This document shows, in pieces, positions 1-13,101 of a DNA stretch of 33,523 bases (position 1 is the first letter of the stretch; the number at the start of each line of letters is the position of its first letter). A program made the translations under genes and the position numbers. The notes beneath the pieces are model-generated. The model searched no databases and was not told where the DNA came from. It worked only from the letters and a program-made list of their open reading frames with translations. The DNA is taken from NCBI GenBank assembly GCA_947626095.1, contig CANQQV010000016.1, positions 1 to 33,523 on the forward strand, in the 5' to 3' direction. The DNA is from an uncultured Bacilli bacterium. GTDB lineage: Bacteria; Bacillota_I; Bacilli_A; RF39; UBA660.

Positions 1-4924
<4,924 letters not shown>

Positions 4925-4994
4925 TTTTTGTTTCACCCCTATACCTAATATTTGTTTTAATTCCAGACAAAAAACAATATGTCACTAAGTTATG

Positions 4995-5023
4995 ATTCTA
5001 CGTGACGGCTTATTTCTTGTCAA
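4995..5023 (-). promoter_or_regulatory. rpoBC promoter
   Basis: TTGACA (5023..5018), a 17-bp spacer and TAGAAT (5000..4995) form a near-consensus sigma-A promoter on the minus strand. It would give an rpoB leader of roughly 60 nt. The -35 hexamer overlaps the TGA stop (5022..5020) of the upstream methyltransferase gene. No terminator separates the two genes, so read-through is also likely. Confidence 0.8.
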
Positions 5024-5625
5024 TTATTTTCGGCCTTTATAATATAAAAACCTTTGCTTTTTTCGACTACTTCACACTTATAAGTTTCCTCTAAATGTTT
5101 TAAAGTACTCTTTGCTCCTTGATCTTTTCTTATAACCATCCAGAGCTCACCACCCTCTTTAAGATAGTCTCTTGCTCCGTCTAAGATGCTGTAAACAATT
5201 TCTTTACCTGCTCTGATTGGGGGATTTGTTATAATTAAATCATATCTATCAGTAATGTTTTCATAAACATTACTTTCTATCACTTGAACTAAATGAGAAA
5301 CACTGTTGGCTTCAGCATTCTTTTTAGCCAAATGTAGAGCTCTTCTATTAACATCGCACAAAGTTGCCTTTGTACCCAAAATTTTGGCCATAGATATACC
5401 TAGCAAGCCATATCCACAGCCGACATCTAATATATTTAAATTATCATTATTAATATTTTTATGTTTAAATAAAGTTTCCAACAATAAATTACTTCCAAAA
5501 TCAATTTTATTTTTTGAAAAAACCCCATTATCACTATAGAAGGTTAAATTATAACCTTTATACTTATAAATAATGGTTCTTAGCTCACTTTTCAAATCAG
5601 GGTTATTAGTAAAATATTGTTCCAA
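5020..5625 (-). CDS. YbxB/RsmC-like 16S rRNA guanine-N2 methyltransferase
   Basis: A 201-residue class I SAM-dependent methyltransferase. The SAM-binding glycine motif is ILDVGCGYGLLGI near residue 65, and the catalytic IITNPPIRAGK near residue 130 is typical of RsmC/YbxB N2-guanine rRNA methyltransferases. The N-terminal NGVFSKNKIDFGSNLL is also characteristic. YbxB genes sit just before rpoB in Bacillus, as here, although the rplJL genes usually found upstream are absent. The start is TTG (5625) after GGTGAT, because no in-frame ATG exists near the N terminus. It has its own promoter with a large inverted repeat over the -35. Confidence 0.9.
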   Translation of the reverse strand: MEQYFTNNPDLKSELRTIIYKYKGYNLTFYSDNGVFSKNKIDFGSNLLLETLFKHKNINNDNLNILDVGCGYGLLGISMAKILGTKATLCDVNRRALHLAKKNAEANSVSHLVQVIESNVYENITDRYDLIITNPPIRAGKEIVYSILDGARDYLKEGGELWMVIRKDQGAKSTLKHLEETYKCEVVEKSKGFYIIKAENN

Positions 5626-5664
5626 AGAATCACCAGTTTCTTTTTTTAAGACATAATATACTTA

Positions 5665-5697
5665 ATTATATATTTATTGACATGAAAAGTCAATAAA
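5665..5697 (-). promoter_or_regulatory. Methyltransferase promoter with inverted repeat
   Basis: TTGACT (5693..5688), a 17-bp spacer and TATAAT (5670..5665) form a strong sigma-A promoter. A dyad with 9-bp arms (TTTATTGAC at 5673-5681 and GTCAATAAA at 5689-5697, 7-bp gap) covers the -35 and most of the spacer. The dyad is seen directly; a role as an operator is inference. Confidence 0.75.
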
Positions 5698-5753
5698 AGT
5701 AATTCTTATTGTACTTATTTTTTACAATTTTGCAAGTATATTTTAAAGAAAAT

Positions 5754-5793
5754 AAAAAAAAGATTTATTTTTCAATTGTAAATAAATCTTTTT
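5754..5793 (-). terminator. Rho-independent terminator
   Basis: Stem AAAGATTTATTT (5759-5770) pairs with AAATAAATCTTT (5780-5791), extendable by A-T pairs, with a 9-nt loop. On the minus strand a run of eight T follows. It overlaps the last codons of the lysozyme-fold gene and separates it from the methyltransferase/rpo unit. The stem is AT-rich, so strength is uncertain. Confidence 0.6.
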
Positions 5794-6700
5794 CTTCTAT
5801 TTTTGTTTTAAAATATGTTACCTTTTCTGCCCAATGTTCATCAACACGTGTTCTTGTTCCATGAACATATGGCCCAGATAAGATTAGGATTGCATCAGGG
5901 CTACTCATATCTACTTCATATGATTGAATTATATTTTTTAAAGATAAAACATAAGCGATAATACCAGCTTCCAATGTTGGAAACTTCATCCAACCATCAT
6001 ATCCCTTTTGACCACCTAAGTTATTACTATTAACAAATAAACTACTTGTATGAATACCTGTTTCATGATAACTAATAGCTAAAGCTAATGATTTATCAAT
6101 GCCAAACATATCACATAATTTACCAAGATATTGATAAATTGTTAAACCATCAATCATTATAACATTATCAACAAGCACTCTTCTTGTTTCAACTTCATCA
6201 GAAATACGAATTTCCCCATAAGTTGTCCCATACTTTTCTGGATTACGATATATATCTCTTACAAAATATATTACTCCTGCTTCAAAGCTATCAAAAGCTT
6301 GGGCTTTAGCTCTATACTCATCTGGTACTATTATATAATCTTTATTAAACGTTTCATCATTAAAGTTATCTGTTAGATTATGGGCTATTTCTAAAGTTTT
6401 AGTCGCATCCAAATTAAACTTTTGTGCATAGTAGATAACAGTATTATCTTTTTGGCGTGTTTCTGTTAAATTACTTAAATTGACAAAGAAAGGTCTTTCA
6501 GATAATTTAACCACATCATCAATCGTCGCCGGAGAACTAGTTATCGTCGTTATTCTTTTGGCAACACCAGAAGATCTAACAGCAAAAATATTTTCTCTAT
6601 CTAAAACAACGAACATTCCAACAGTAACTATGAATAATAAAATAGGAATACACATAATAACTTGTTTTCTAAGACGTAATTTATGTCTTCTTTTCGTCAT
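5765..6700 (-). CDS. Membrane-anchored lysozyme-fold (glucosaminidase-like) protein
   Basis: A 311-residue protein with a basic N terminus and one membrane helix (residues 14-34), so most of it should lie outside the cell. The C-terminal region (about 195-300) resembles the lysozyme-like endo-beta-N-acetylglucosaminidase fold. ALAISYHETG places Glu213 as the likely general acid, followed by NSNNLGG and GWMKFPTLEAGI, the pattern seen in Flg/GH73-type hydrolases. Peptidoglycan cleavage is therefore likely; substrate and bond are not shown. The middle region (60-190) has no recognised domain. It is a single-gene unit with a strong promoter and its own terminator, and an AAAGGAG site precedes the ATG. 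Confidence 0.72.
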   Translation of the reverse strand: MTKRRHKLRLRKQVIMCIPILLFIVTVGMFVVLDRENIFAVRSSGVAKRITTITSSPATIDDVVKLSERPFFVNLSNLTETRQKDNTVIYYAQKFNLDATKTLEIAHNLTDNFNDETFNKDYIIVPDEYRAKAQAFDSFEAGVIYFVRDIYRNPEKYGTTYGEIRISDEVETRRVLVDNVIMIDGLTIYQYLGKLCDMFGIDKSLALAISYHETGIHTSSLFVNSNNLGGQKGYDGWMKFPTLEAGIIAYVLSLKNIIQSYEVDMSSPDAILILSGPYVHGTRTRVDEHWAEKVTYFKTKIEEKDLFTIEK

Positions 6701-6725
6701 ACAAATTCTCCTTTGTATGTATATA

Positions 6726-6754
6726 ATTTTACTTGATAATTAAAATTTAGTCAA
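6726..6754 (-). promoter_or_regulatory. Promoter of lysozyme-fold gene
   Basis: TTGACT (6754..6749), 17-bp spacer and TAAAAT (6731..6726) on the minus strand, 25 bp before the start codon. AAAGGAG lies between the -10 and the ATG. Confidence 0.75.
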
Positions 6755-6808
6755 ACTTACTTCTTTTTTGCCATTTTAGGCAGTGTCTATTAACACTTTT
6801 GTTGACAA

Positions 6809-8038
6809 CTATTTAAATTCTTTTGTAAAATTTCCCTCTTGAAAAATTAATACTTCTTTACCATCTTTCGTAATACCGGTTATCTCTAAATCTTTTGTTC
6901 CAATCATAAAATCTACATGATTAGTACAATCATTTAAATTATTTTCTTTTAACTCTTTTTTCGTCATTTTAGGTCCATTCTCTATACATTCAGGAAATGA
7001 ATCTCCCAATGCTAAATGACAAGAAGCATTTTCATCAAATAATGTTTCATAAAAAATAATATTTGATTTAGAAATAGCTGAGTCATATTCAACTAAAGCT
7101 ACTTCTCCTAAACGATTAGAATTCTTACAACCAGAAATAATATTTTCTAATATCTTCTGTCCCTTCTTAGCATGACATTCTATTGCCACACCTTTCTCAA
7201 ATTTAATATAAAAATCTTCAATAATATTATCTTGATAAGCTAAAGGCTTACTTGAATAAACAATCCCTCTTGCACTTGTCGCATCAGGTGATGTAAAGAC
7301 TTCTTCTGTTGGAAAATTTACTAATACTTCTTTTTTATTAGCTAGTTTCTCTTTGCCAGAACACCAAACATGCTTTTTAGGTAAATCAACTTCAAAATCA
7401 GTACCTAAAGAATTCTTATATCTTAATGTTTTAAATTTATAAGCATTAAGTTTTTCACATCTCGTAGCTAAAGAAGCAATTTTTTTATCCCATAACTTTT
7501 CGGGATTACTTGAAGTTATTCCACATATTTCCAAAATTTTATTCCATAAATCATTTTCAGGATCTTTACTATTCGGAAATACTTCCTTCGCCCATTCTAA
7601 TGTTGGCACCGCTGCAATACACCAAGGAACCATTGATTTAGCACGTAAATCATCAAACTCTTTTCTTGTTTCAAAGCCATAAATTGTTAATGCACTCATC
7701 TTATCTGGATCAACATCCTTCATTAAACCAGGCGTTTCCGAAGCTAACATAACAAAAGCTGCACCCTTTTTCGCATATTCATTCCAAGCTGGACGATTCC
7801 AAAAACTAGTTTTCTTTAAATCCTTTTCCTCTAAATTAATTAAGGCATCATGCTTTAAATAAGGATCAGAGGCATCAAAATAAATATCTTTAACTCCAAG
7901 CTTATAAGCTTCATTAGCTAAAATTCTCGCAAAATCTCTTCTAGCTACATTATAACTTATGAACAAAGGTTGATTTTTTTGCACTTTTAAACAAGTATTT
8001 AAAATTACTTGGGCATATTTTACTAATAATTTATCCAT
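6809..8038 (-). CDS. M29 family metallo-aminopeptidase (AmpS/PepS type)
   Basis: About 409 residues, the usual length for M29 aminopeptidases, cytoplasmic enzymes that remove N-terminal residues using two divalent metals. Expected ligand regions are present: NFPTEEVF, the GEVALVEYDS Glu, FDENASCHLALG with Glu and His, and NHVDFMIG with His and Asp near the C terminus. An ATG five codons upstream (8053) is possible, but the -10 at 8059-8064 would put the transcript start almost on it. GGTGAG precedes the second ATG (8038), which I chose. It is flanked by its own extended -10 promoter and the next gene's terminator, so it is probably monocistronic. Confidence 0.92.
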   Translation of the reverse strand: MDKLLVKYAQVILNTCLKVQKNQPLFISYNVARRDFARILANEAYKLGVKDIYFDASDPYLKHDALINLEEKDLKKTSFWNRPAWNEYAKKGAAFVMLASETPGLMKDVDPDKMSALTIYGFETRKEFDDLRAKSMVPWCIAAVPTLEWAKEVFPNSKDPENDLWNKILEICGITSSNPEKLWDKKIASLATRCEKLNAYKFKTLRYKNSLGTDFEVDLPKKHVWCSGKEKLANKKEVLVNFPTEEVFTSPDATSARGIVYSSKPLAYQDNIIEDFYIKFEKGVAIECHAKKGQKILENIISGCKNSNRLGEVALVEYDSAISKSNIIFYETLFDENASCHLALGDSFPECIENGPKMTKKELKENNLNDCTNHVDFMIGTKDLEITGITKDGKEVLIFQEGNFTKEFK

Positions 8039-8058
8039 ATTCTCACCATCCATTTGCT

Positions 8059-8067
8059 ATTATACCA
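8059..8067 (-). promoter_or_regulatory. Extended -10 promoter of M29 aminopeptidase
   Basis: TGGTATAAT (8067..8059) matches an extended -10 element. No good -35 lies 17 bp upstream. Its position favours the downstream ATG at 8038. Confidence 0.6.
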
Positions 8068-8095
8068 TAAATTACCAATTTTATTCTCAAGACTA

Positions 8096-8121
8096 AAAAA
8101 AAGATAAACTAAGTTATCTTT
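8096..8121 (-). terminator. Rho-independent terminator
   Basis: AAAGATAA (8100-8107) pairs with TTATCTTT (8114-8121) around a 6-nt loop. A T-run follows on the minus strand. It immediately follows the stop codon of the deoxyribosyltransferase-like gene. Confidence 0.7.
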
Positions 8122-8494
8122 ATTTAATATTATCTAAATTCCCTTTTAATACTTTAACTTTCCATCCCATTAATTCATCTAAATAAGGTTCATAATAATC
8201 ATTTAATAAATATACATCTTTATTAAAATAAAAAGCAAAAGCTATCTCCGCAAAAGAATTAGGTCCTATATAATTGTTAATATCTTTCTTAGTCGCATTA
8301 ACAACTAAAACCATTTCATTACTAGGATCAGCTATTCGCTTAAAATGCGCACGCGAAGCAATCTCCTTTGATTTACCTTCCATACATTCCACTGGTAATA
8401 AAACATTAAACCCCTTATCTTTTAAAAGATCAGCTACTTTAATTATTTCATCTTTTACTTTCATACTTCCACAAAGCACAATATTTTTCATCAA
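8120..8494 (-). CDS. Nucleoside 2-deoxyribosyltransferase-like protein
   Basis: A 124-residue protein with the short Rossmann-like layout of the nucleoside 2-deoxyribosyltransferase superfamily. IVLCGSMK at residues 5-12 corresponds to the N-terminal ligand loop, HFKRIADPSNEMVLVVN to the central strand, and YIGPNSFAEIAFA to the segment carrying the nucleophile, here probably Glu83. Related proteins exchange or hydrolyse the N-glycosidic bond of (deoxy)nucleosides or nucleotides; the substrate cannot be assigned. It follows the two-TM protein gene by 6 bp and probably shares its transcript. Confidence 0.72.
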   Translation of the reverse strand: MMKNIVLCGSMKVKDEIIKVADLLKDKGFNVLLPVECMEGKSKEIASRAHFKRIADPSNEMVLVVNATKKDINNYIGPNSFAEIAFAFYFNKDVYLLNDYYEPYLDELMGWKVKVLKGNLDNIK

Positions 8495-8500
8495 AATCCC

Positions 8501-9028
8501 CTACCTAATAATTTGCGTATCTTTACTATATTTTTTAACACACTTTAGAATATTATCTTCACACCCAATATCAAAATAAAAATAAAATGGAGTATCAGTT
8601 AAAATAGTTATTGAATATTTTTTAATAACAACCGCCTTAATTTTTGACCACTTAAAAGTTATTTTTATGTCATAATATGAATCATTAGTTAAGCCATCCT
8701 CATCTAAAAGACACTCCCCTTTAAAACATTTAGTATAACGATAACAACGAATAGCTAAAAAACGAATTAATTCTACAACTAAATAAATTAAATCAAAGAA
8801 AAGAATAAGTGACAAAAACAAAGTACTACAACTACCACAAGGTTTCATCACAAAATAAACAATAAGTCCTATCACAAACCAAAAACCAAAATTACATAAT
8901 AAATGCGGTAAAAAATTCAATTTATTAACTTTCCCCTTTTTTATTATTTGCTTACGATGACGCACCACATTCAAAGTTTCATTATAAATAGCTAAATAAT
9001 TTTTTGATAAATCACATTTTATTTTCAT
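8501..9028 (-). CDS. Two-TM protein with YcxB-like C-terminal domain
   Basis: A 175-residue protein with two predicted membrane helices (about 46-61 and 68-92) separated by KPCGSCS. The C-terminal ~70 residues (DEDGLTNDSYYDIKITFKWSKIKAVVI and following) show the beta-strand pattern of YcxB-like or bacterial PH-like domains. The function of such proteins is largely unknown. It starts at ATG 9028 after AAGGATG and is the first gene of a two-gene unit with the deoxyribosyltransferase-like gene. The domain assignment is by pattern only. Confidence 0.6.
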   Translation of the reverse strand: MKIKCDLSKNYLAIYNETLNVVRHRKQIIKKGKVNKLNFLPHLLCNFGFWFVIGLIVYFVMKPCGSCSTLFLSLILFFDLIYLVVELIRFLAIRCYRYTKCFKGECLLDEDGLTNDSYYDIKITFKWSKIKAVVIKKYSITILTDTPFYFYFDIGCEDNILKCVKKYSKDTQIIR

Positions 9029-9152
9029 CTAACCACATCCTTACCTATATCATATCACTAATAAAAAATAAATTTACTATTTACTTAACATAACTTGACA
9101 ACTTAACTAGATTTTCTAAAGAAACTTTGCTAAATTAAAAAATGGTGATTTT

Positions 9153-9878
9153 ATGAAATACATCATAAAAACTAATCCTTTGATAATGACTAATATCAAT
9201 TATGAAGAATTAGATAAAATCGAAAATAAAATTAAAAACAAACTTCCTTTAACCATAGCAGAAGCTAATTATTTTTTAGACTTTGTTGTATATACAACAA
9301 GATGCAAAATCGTTAAAGATTTTAATGAAACCTTTGAATACAAATGTGATTTAGCTCAAAGTATTATAACCTACTATTTAAAGAGTATAGGCGTTGAAAC
9401 CTTTCCTAACGCAACACAAACTGCTATCTCACCAAATATCGAAGGACATAATTTTAACATTGTAAGATTAAATGTCTTAGATCAAATAAAAGACTACATT
9501 GTTGATGCCACTTATCGACAATTCTTCTTAAAAGAAAATTGTCAGGATAGCAAATTTATTGTTTATAATGGTTTAGTTTTAGTCTCTGCTCATCCTGGTT
9601 ATTTCATAAAAAAAGAAGATTACGAACTAATTGAAGATTTCTTAAAACATGGATACATGGAAATGAACGAAAAAAATGCTAAAGTTTATGGTGATAGTTT
9701 TTTTCAAACCAAAACTAATATTCCCAAAAAAGATATACCTACTTACAAATTACCTGGTACATCATATATAAAATTATTCTTAAAAGGTAACGTTAGCTTA
9801 AGTAAATCTGAAGAGGAATTACAAACAAACAATCTATTAATTTCTTTACCACCAAAAGACAAGCCAAAAACTCTTTAA
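9153..9878 (+). CDS. Unrecognised protein with possible Cys-His-Asp catalytic site
   Basis: A 241-residue soluble protein with no membrane helix or signal peptide. I do not recognise the family firmly. KCDLAQSIITYYLKSIG (Cys65 at a helix start), EGHNFNIVRL (His99) and DYIVDATYRQFF (Asp118) occur in the order and spacing expected of a transglutaminase/papain-like Cys-His-Asp triad. That would imply acyl transfer or peptidase-type chemistry, but it is inference. The gene lies alone on the plus strand after a GGTGA site. A TTGACA at 9095 has no convincing -10, and no clear terminator follows. Confidence 0.55.
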   Translation: MKYIIKTNPLIMTNINYEELDKIENKIKNKLPLTIAEANYFLDFVVYTTRCKIVKDFNETFEYKCDLAQSIITYYLKSIGVETFPNATQTAISPNIEGHNFNIVRLNVLDQIKDYIVDATYRQFFLKENCQDSKFIVYNGLVLVSAHPGYFIKKEDYELIEDFLKHGYMEMNEKNAKVYGDSFFQTKTNIPKKDIPTYKLPGTSYIKLFLKGNVSLSKSEEELQTNNLLISLPPKDKPKTL

Positions 9879-9937
9879 TACTTTAACAAGTATATTTACA
9901 CCAAAATATTTATATTTAATGACTATTATATTATTCG

Positions 9938-9946
9938 TGTTATAAT
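9938..9946 (+). promoter_or_regulatory. Extended -10 promoter of Asn-rich membrane protein
   Basis: TGTTATAAT is an extended -10, identical to the one at 13696-13704. No strong -35 is visible. The GTGAGGT ribosome site is 11 bp downstream. Confidence 0.6.
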
Positions 9947-9971
9947 AAATATAATAAGTGAGGTAATTTAT

Positions 9972-10751
9972 ATGAATAATGAAAATAATCAATTTGGCTT
10001 TAATAACAATCCCAACGATATGAACAATCAAAACAATTTTAATCAAGGAATGCCCCAAGATCAAAATTTAAATAACGGAACCTTTTTTAATCAAAATGTT
10101 CAACCACAACCAATGCCTAACATGCAACCTAATCCAACCCCAGATTACAATAGCATGAATCAAGGTATGCAACCTAATCCAGGTTTTAATCAAAGTATGC
10201 CAATGAATAATGGCTATAATACTCAATTTAATAATGTTCCAAATAATGGTATGGATCCAAACATGAATAACACTCAAATGCCATTCCCTAATTATGGCCC
10301 TGGTAATGCTCCAGTTCCAACTAATAATGGAAATAAGAAAAATACAATGCTTGGTATTGGTATCGTTGTTGGTGTAATAGTTCTAATTGTTGTAGTTGTT
10401 TTAGTCTTCGGTAATTTCGGTAGCAAAACTCTAACTTGTGAACAAACACAAAGCTTAGGTAATATTGACATGAAAATAATTGAAAAAATCAAATACAAAA
10501 AGAAAGGCGAATCAACAATTAATAGCACAATAATATATTCTAAAGATGGCGGTTTTTCTGATGAAGAATTCGACATGATAAAAGATAGTCTAGAATCATC
10601 TGATAGTGACGATGTTTTAGGTGAAGATGTAAAAATTACCAAAGATGGTGACGATATTAAAATTACCGGAACAATAAAAAAAGAAGTTAACGAAAAATCT
10701 TATGATGAACTTAAAGAAAGTGCTGAAGACGACGGATTTACTTGTAAATAA
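9972..10751 (+). CDS. Asn/Gln-rich single-TM protein with extracellular domain (paralog A)
   Basis: A 259-residue protein in three parts. Residues 1-120 are a low-complexity tail of Asn, Gln, Pro and Met. One membrane helix (126-147) follows NKK, so the tail should be cytoplasmic. A C-terminal domain (151-259) starts KTLTCE and ends FTCK, with Cys156 and Cys258 able to form a disulfide outside. The domain is repeated in the protein at 13102-13635: same TCE start, YKKKG or YKKRG, and YDEL or FEEV before the terminal TCK. It vaguely recalls YehR/DUF1307 lipoproteins, but I cannot assign a family. It is convergent with the ABC ATPase gene across a shared terminator. Confidence 0.75.
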   Translation: MNNENNQFGFNNNPNDMNNQNNFNQGMPQDQNLNNGTFFNQNVQPQPMPNMQPNPTPDYNSMNQGMQPNPGFNQSMPMNNGYNTQFNNVPNNGMDPNMNNTQMPFPNYGPGNAPVPTNNGNKKNTMLGIGIVVGVIVLIVVVVLVFGNFGSKTLTCEQTQSLGNIDMKIIEKIKYKKKGESTINSTIIYSKDGGFSDEEFDMIKDSLESSDSDDVLGEDVKITKDGDDIKITGTIKKEVNEKSYDELKESAEDDGFTCK

Positions 10752-10782
10752 AAAGAATAATTGAAAAAATTATTCTTTTTTT
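10750..10782. terminator. Bidirectional terminator
   Basis: A perfect 13-bp stem, AAAAAGAATAATT (10750-10762) with AATTATTCTTTTT (10768-10780), and a 5-nt loop. T-runs follow on both strands. It serves the convergent Asn-rich membrane protein and ABC ATPase genes. Confidence 0.85.
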
Positions 10783-11441
10783 GTTTTAAGTTCATACACA
10801 ACATCTACATTATCACAAACATTCTTGGAATGAGTTACGATAATAACACACTTATTTTCCTTATGTGCTAAATTTTTAAAAATGTTAAGTATTTCATCTT
10901 CTGTTTCTTTATCTAAATTACCTGTCGGTTCATCAGCCAAAATAATTTGTGGATTATAAGATAGACTTCTCGCAATTGCTATTCTTTGTTGTTCACCACC
11001 AGATAATTTTAAAACTCTTCGATTAGCAAAGGATTCATTAAGTCCAACCTGTCTCATCAAATCCAAAGCTTTTTCTTTTTTATTTGGAACTTTAACCTTA
11101 CTAATATCCATTGATAAAATTATATTTTCACTCGCCGTCAAATGCGGTAATAAATTATAACTTTGAAAAACAATCCCTATATAAGTATTTCGATAAGTAT
11201 CAAGATTAATTGTTTTTAAATCTTTATCTTCATAAAATATTTTACCTTTATACTTAGTTTCTAGTCCACTTATTAAAGATAATAAAGTTGTCTTACCACT
11301 TCCACTCTTACCTTTAATGGCATATATTTTACCATTTGCAAATTCATAATTAATATCTTTTAAGACATATTCATCTTTTTTAGCATCTTCGTATCGATAA
11401 CTAACATCTTCTAACTTTAATATTGCTTTACTCTTTTTCAT
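10770..11441 (-). CDS. ABC transporter ATP-binding protein, MacB/LolD type
   Basis: A 223-residue ATPase with Walker A GKSGSGKTT (44-52), Q-loop VFQSYNLLPHLTA, signature LSGGEQQR, Walker B IILADEPTGNLD and a switch His in IIVTH. This sequence class belongs to the MacB/LolD/FtsE group, which power conformational work rather than classical import. It pairs with the FtsX-domain permease upstream: its ATG overlaps the permease stop by one base (TAATG), indicating translational coupling. The substrate is unknown; peptide or lipoprotein export or membrane-stress roles are typical of the group. Confidence 0.93.
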   Translation of the reverse strand: MKKSKAILKLEDVSYRYEDAKKDEYVLKDINYEFANGKIYAIKGKSGSGKTTLLSLISGLETKYKGKIFYEDKDLKTINLDTYRNTYIGIVFQSYNLLPHLTASENIILSMDISKVKVPNKKEKALDLMRQVGLNESFANRRVLKLSGGEQQRIAIARSLSYNPQIILADEPTGNLDKETEDEILNIFKNLAHKENKCVIIVTHSKNVCDNVDVVYELKTKKE

Positions 11442-12922
11442 TAGCTACGCTCCTTTAATATAGTTAATGGTGAGAACCTTTCAATACTAATCATAGATGC
11501 TGTCGAACTAATTAAAGTTAATAATAAACCGATACCCATTAATTCTAATAATACTTTTATATCAACTGCTGCATCTATTGATTTAATCGCGTCAACTTGT
11601 ACAACACCATTTGGTTTACCAAAATCGTGGTTACCCATTTTACCACCAAAATTCTGTTCAATATTTTTTGTCTCTGCTACAGCATTATTCTGTTCATTTT
11701 TTAATAAATAATTTGAAACAGAAACACTACTTAAAGCCCCAATACCAGCTCCAATTAATAAGCCAAAGAACGAAACAATAACTAATTCGATAATAAATTG
11801 ACAAGATAGTAAACTTTTTTTCATACCAATTGTTCTTAAAACACCAATTTCATATTTTCTTTCACGAATATTTAACATATTTAAAACAAATAAAACAACT
11901 GCTCCAATTAATAGCGTAATAATTAAAAAAGTTGTCGCAAATGTTTTAACATTACTAACTGTTTGCGTTGAACCTTCTATCTCATCTAAGTTAGTTGTAA
12001 CAGATAAATATTCACTTAAACCTTTTTCAGTTAATTCAGCACTAAACTTATCTACAACATCCTTACTAGTTAAAATAAAAGTAGGAGTTAAAGAAAGAGA
12101 AAGATCTTCATTATTTTCTTTTAACTTATTAATAACATTAGTATTAGTAATAATATTATTAACAGATCCAGTAAACATACCCATGGCACTATCAGTTTCT
12201 TCCTCTTCATCAAAGAAACCTGTAACAGTTAAGGTTATCTTATTATCTTCATCAGTCGAATCAACTAAAACAATTTCATCCCCTACTTCTATGTCATTTA
12301 AACTAGCCAATTCTGTATTAATAATACAAGAAAGACTACTAATATCATCAGATACTTCACCATCAACTATTTTATACTGCCCATTAATAAATTCTTCCAT
12401 CGCTTTTAATGATGAATAACCTATTAAAGTAAAATCACTGCTTTGAATATTTTGAAAATTTTCACGACCTCCACGACCACCATTCGGCATTCCTGGACCA
12501 TTAGGATTCTCATCTGTCATTTCCATTGAAGCTTTTTCTAAAGTTTCAGAATTAACTCCCACATTTATTTGATAATAATATTCTTTAACATATTCACTAT
12601 CTCCATAATTTTCTACATCAAGAGTAGTCATTTTATTAGCTTCATTAAACATATTATTCATGTTTTCTCGACGATCTTCTTTTTCTGCATCCGGCGCATT
12701 ACGATCCATTTGCATTTCGTCCCTCATTTGTTCACGATTAACTCCAATTGTTGCTTTTACATCATATTTATTTTCATATGAACTAATTAAAGATGTCGCC
12801 GAAGTAATAATCGCTAAACTAATAGTTGCTGCACAAGCTATAACCACAACTATAATCCCAATTAATAAATTTCTTCCTTTATTACGCGTTATTGACTTTA
12901 AAGCATTTTTAACAATATACAT
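11441..12922 (-). CDS. MacB-like FtsX-domain ABC permease
   Basis: A 493-residue permease with the MacB topology: TM1 near 16-40, a large extracellular domain to about residue 320, then three C-terminal helices. The FtsX signature VLFVLNMLNIRERKYEIGVLRTIGMKK follows TM2. The extracellular domain holds a charged Met/Asn/Arg-rich stretch (about 65-100) and a Gly-rich PNGGRGGREN segment, both probably flexible. It begins at ATG 12922 after AAAGGAG and is first in a two-gene operon with its ATPase. Its neighbours on both sides are plus-strand genes for paralogous Asn-rich membrane proteins that may be functional partners; that is inference. Confidence 0.9.
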   Translation of the reverse strand: MYIVKNALKSITRNKGRNLLIGIIVVVIACAATISLAIITSATSLISSYENKYDVKATIGVNREQMRDEMQMDRNAPDAEKEDRRENMNNMFNEANKMTTLDVENYGDSEYVKEYYYQINVGVNSETLEKASMEMTDENPNGPGMPNGGRGGRENFQNIQSSDFTLIGYSSLKAMEEFINGQYKIVDGEVSDDISSLSCIINTELASLNDIEVGDEIVLVDSTDEDNKITLTVTGFFDEEEETDSAMGMFTGSVNNIITNTNVINKLKENNEDLSLSLTPTFILTSKDVVDKFSAELTEKGLSEYLSVTTNLDEIEGSTQTVSNVKTFATTFLIITLLIGAVVLFVLNMLNIRERKYEIGVLRTIGMKKSLLSCQFIIELVIVSFFGLLIGAGIGALSSVSVSNYLLKNEQNNAVAETKNIEQNFGGKMGNHDFGKPNGVVQVDAIKSIDAAVDIKVLLELMGIGLLLTLISSTASMISIERFSPLTILKERS

Positions 12923-13064
12923 GATAACTTCTCCTTTTTGCTATTTAAATCTTATAAGACAAAAATGAAAATTATGTGAAGAACTGTTGTAAATTTAATG
13001 AAATGTTTTTATTACTACTGTTTACATATAATAATATTCAATTATAAAAATTTAAAGCATATAT

Positions 13065-13072
13065 GATATAAT
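13065..13072 (+). promoter_or_regulatory. Extended -10 promoter of paralog B
   Basis: TGATATAAT-type extended -10: TG at 13064-13065 and TATAAT at 13067-13072. It is followed by an AATAAGTGAGGT leader almost identical to that of the paralog starting at 9972. Confidence 0.6.
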
Positions 13073-13101
13073 TTATTTAATAATAAGTGAGGTATTAATT
13101 T

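Noticed and set aside
5722-5735. TTACA-N4-TGCAA resembling a BceR-type box
   Set aside because: One half-site is broken and it lies in the gap before the lysozyme-fold gene's terminator with no promoter to control.
9095-9100. TTGACA as -35 of the gene at 9153
   Set aside because: No acceptable -10 lies 16-19 bp downstream.
9846-10277. Minus-strand open frames opposite the Asn-rich tail
   Set aside because: They are Ile/His/Trp-rich mirror translations of Asn/Gln/Met codons and have no family resemblance.
12569-12968. Plus-strand open frames opposite the MacB-like permease
   Set aside because: Overlap a convincing permease gene; composition is Ile/Phe/Ser-rich mirror sequence.
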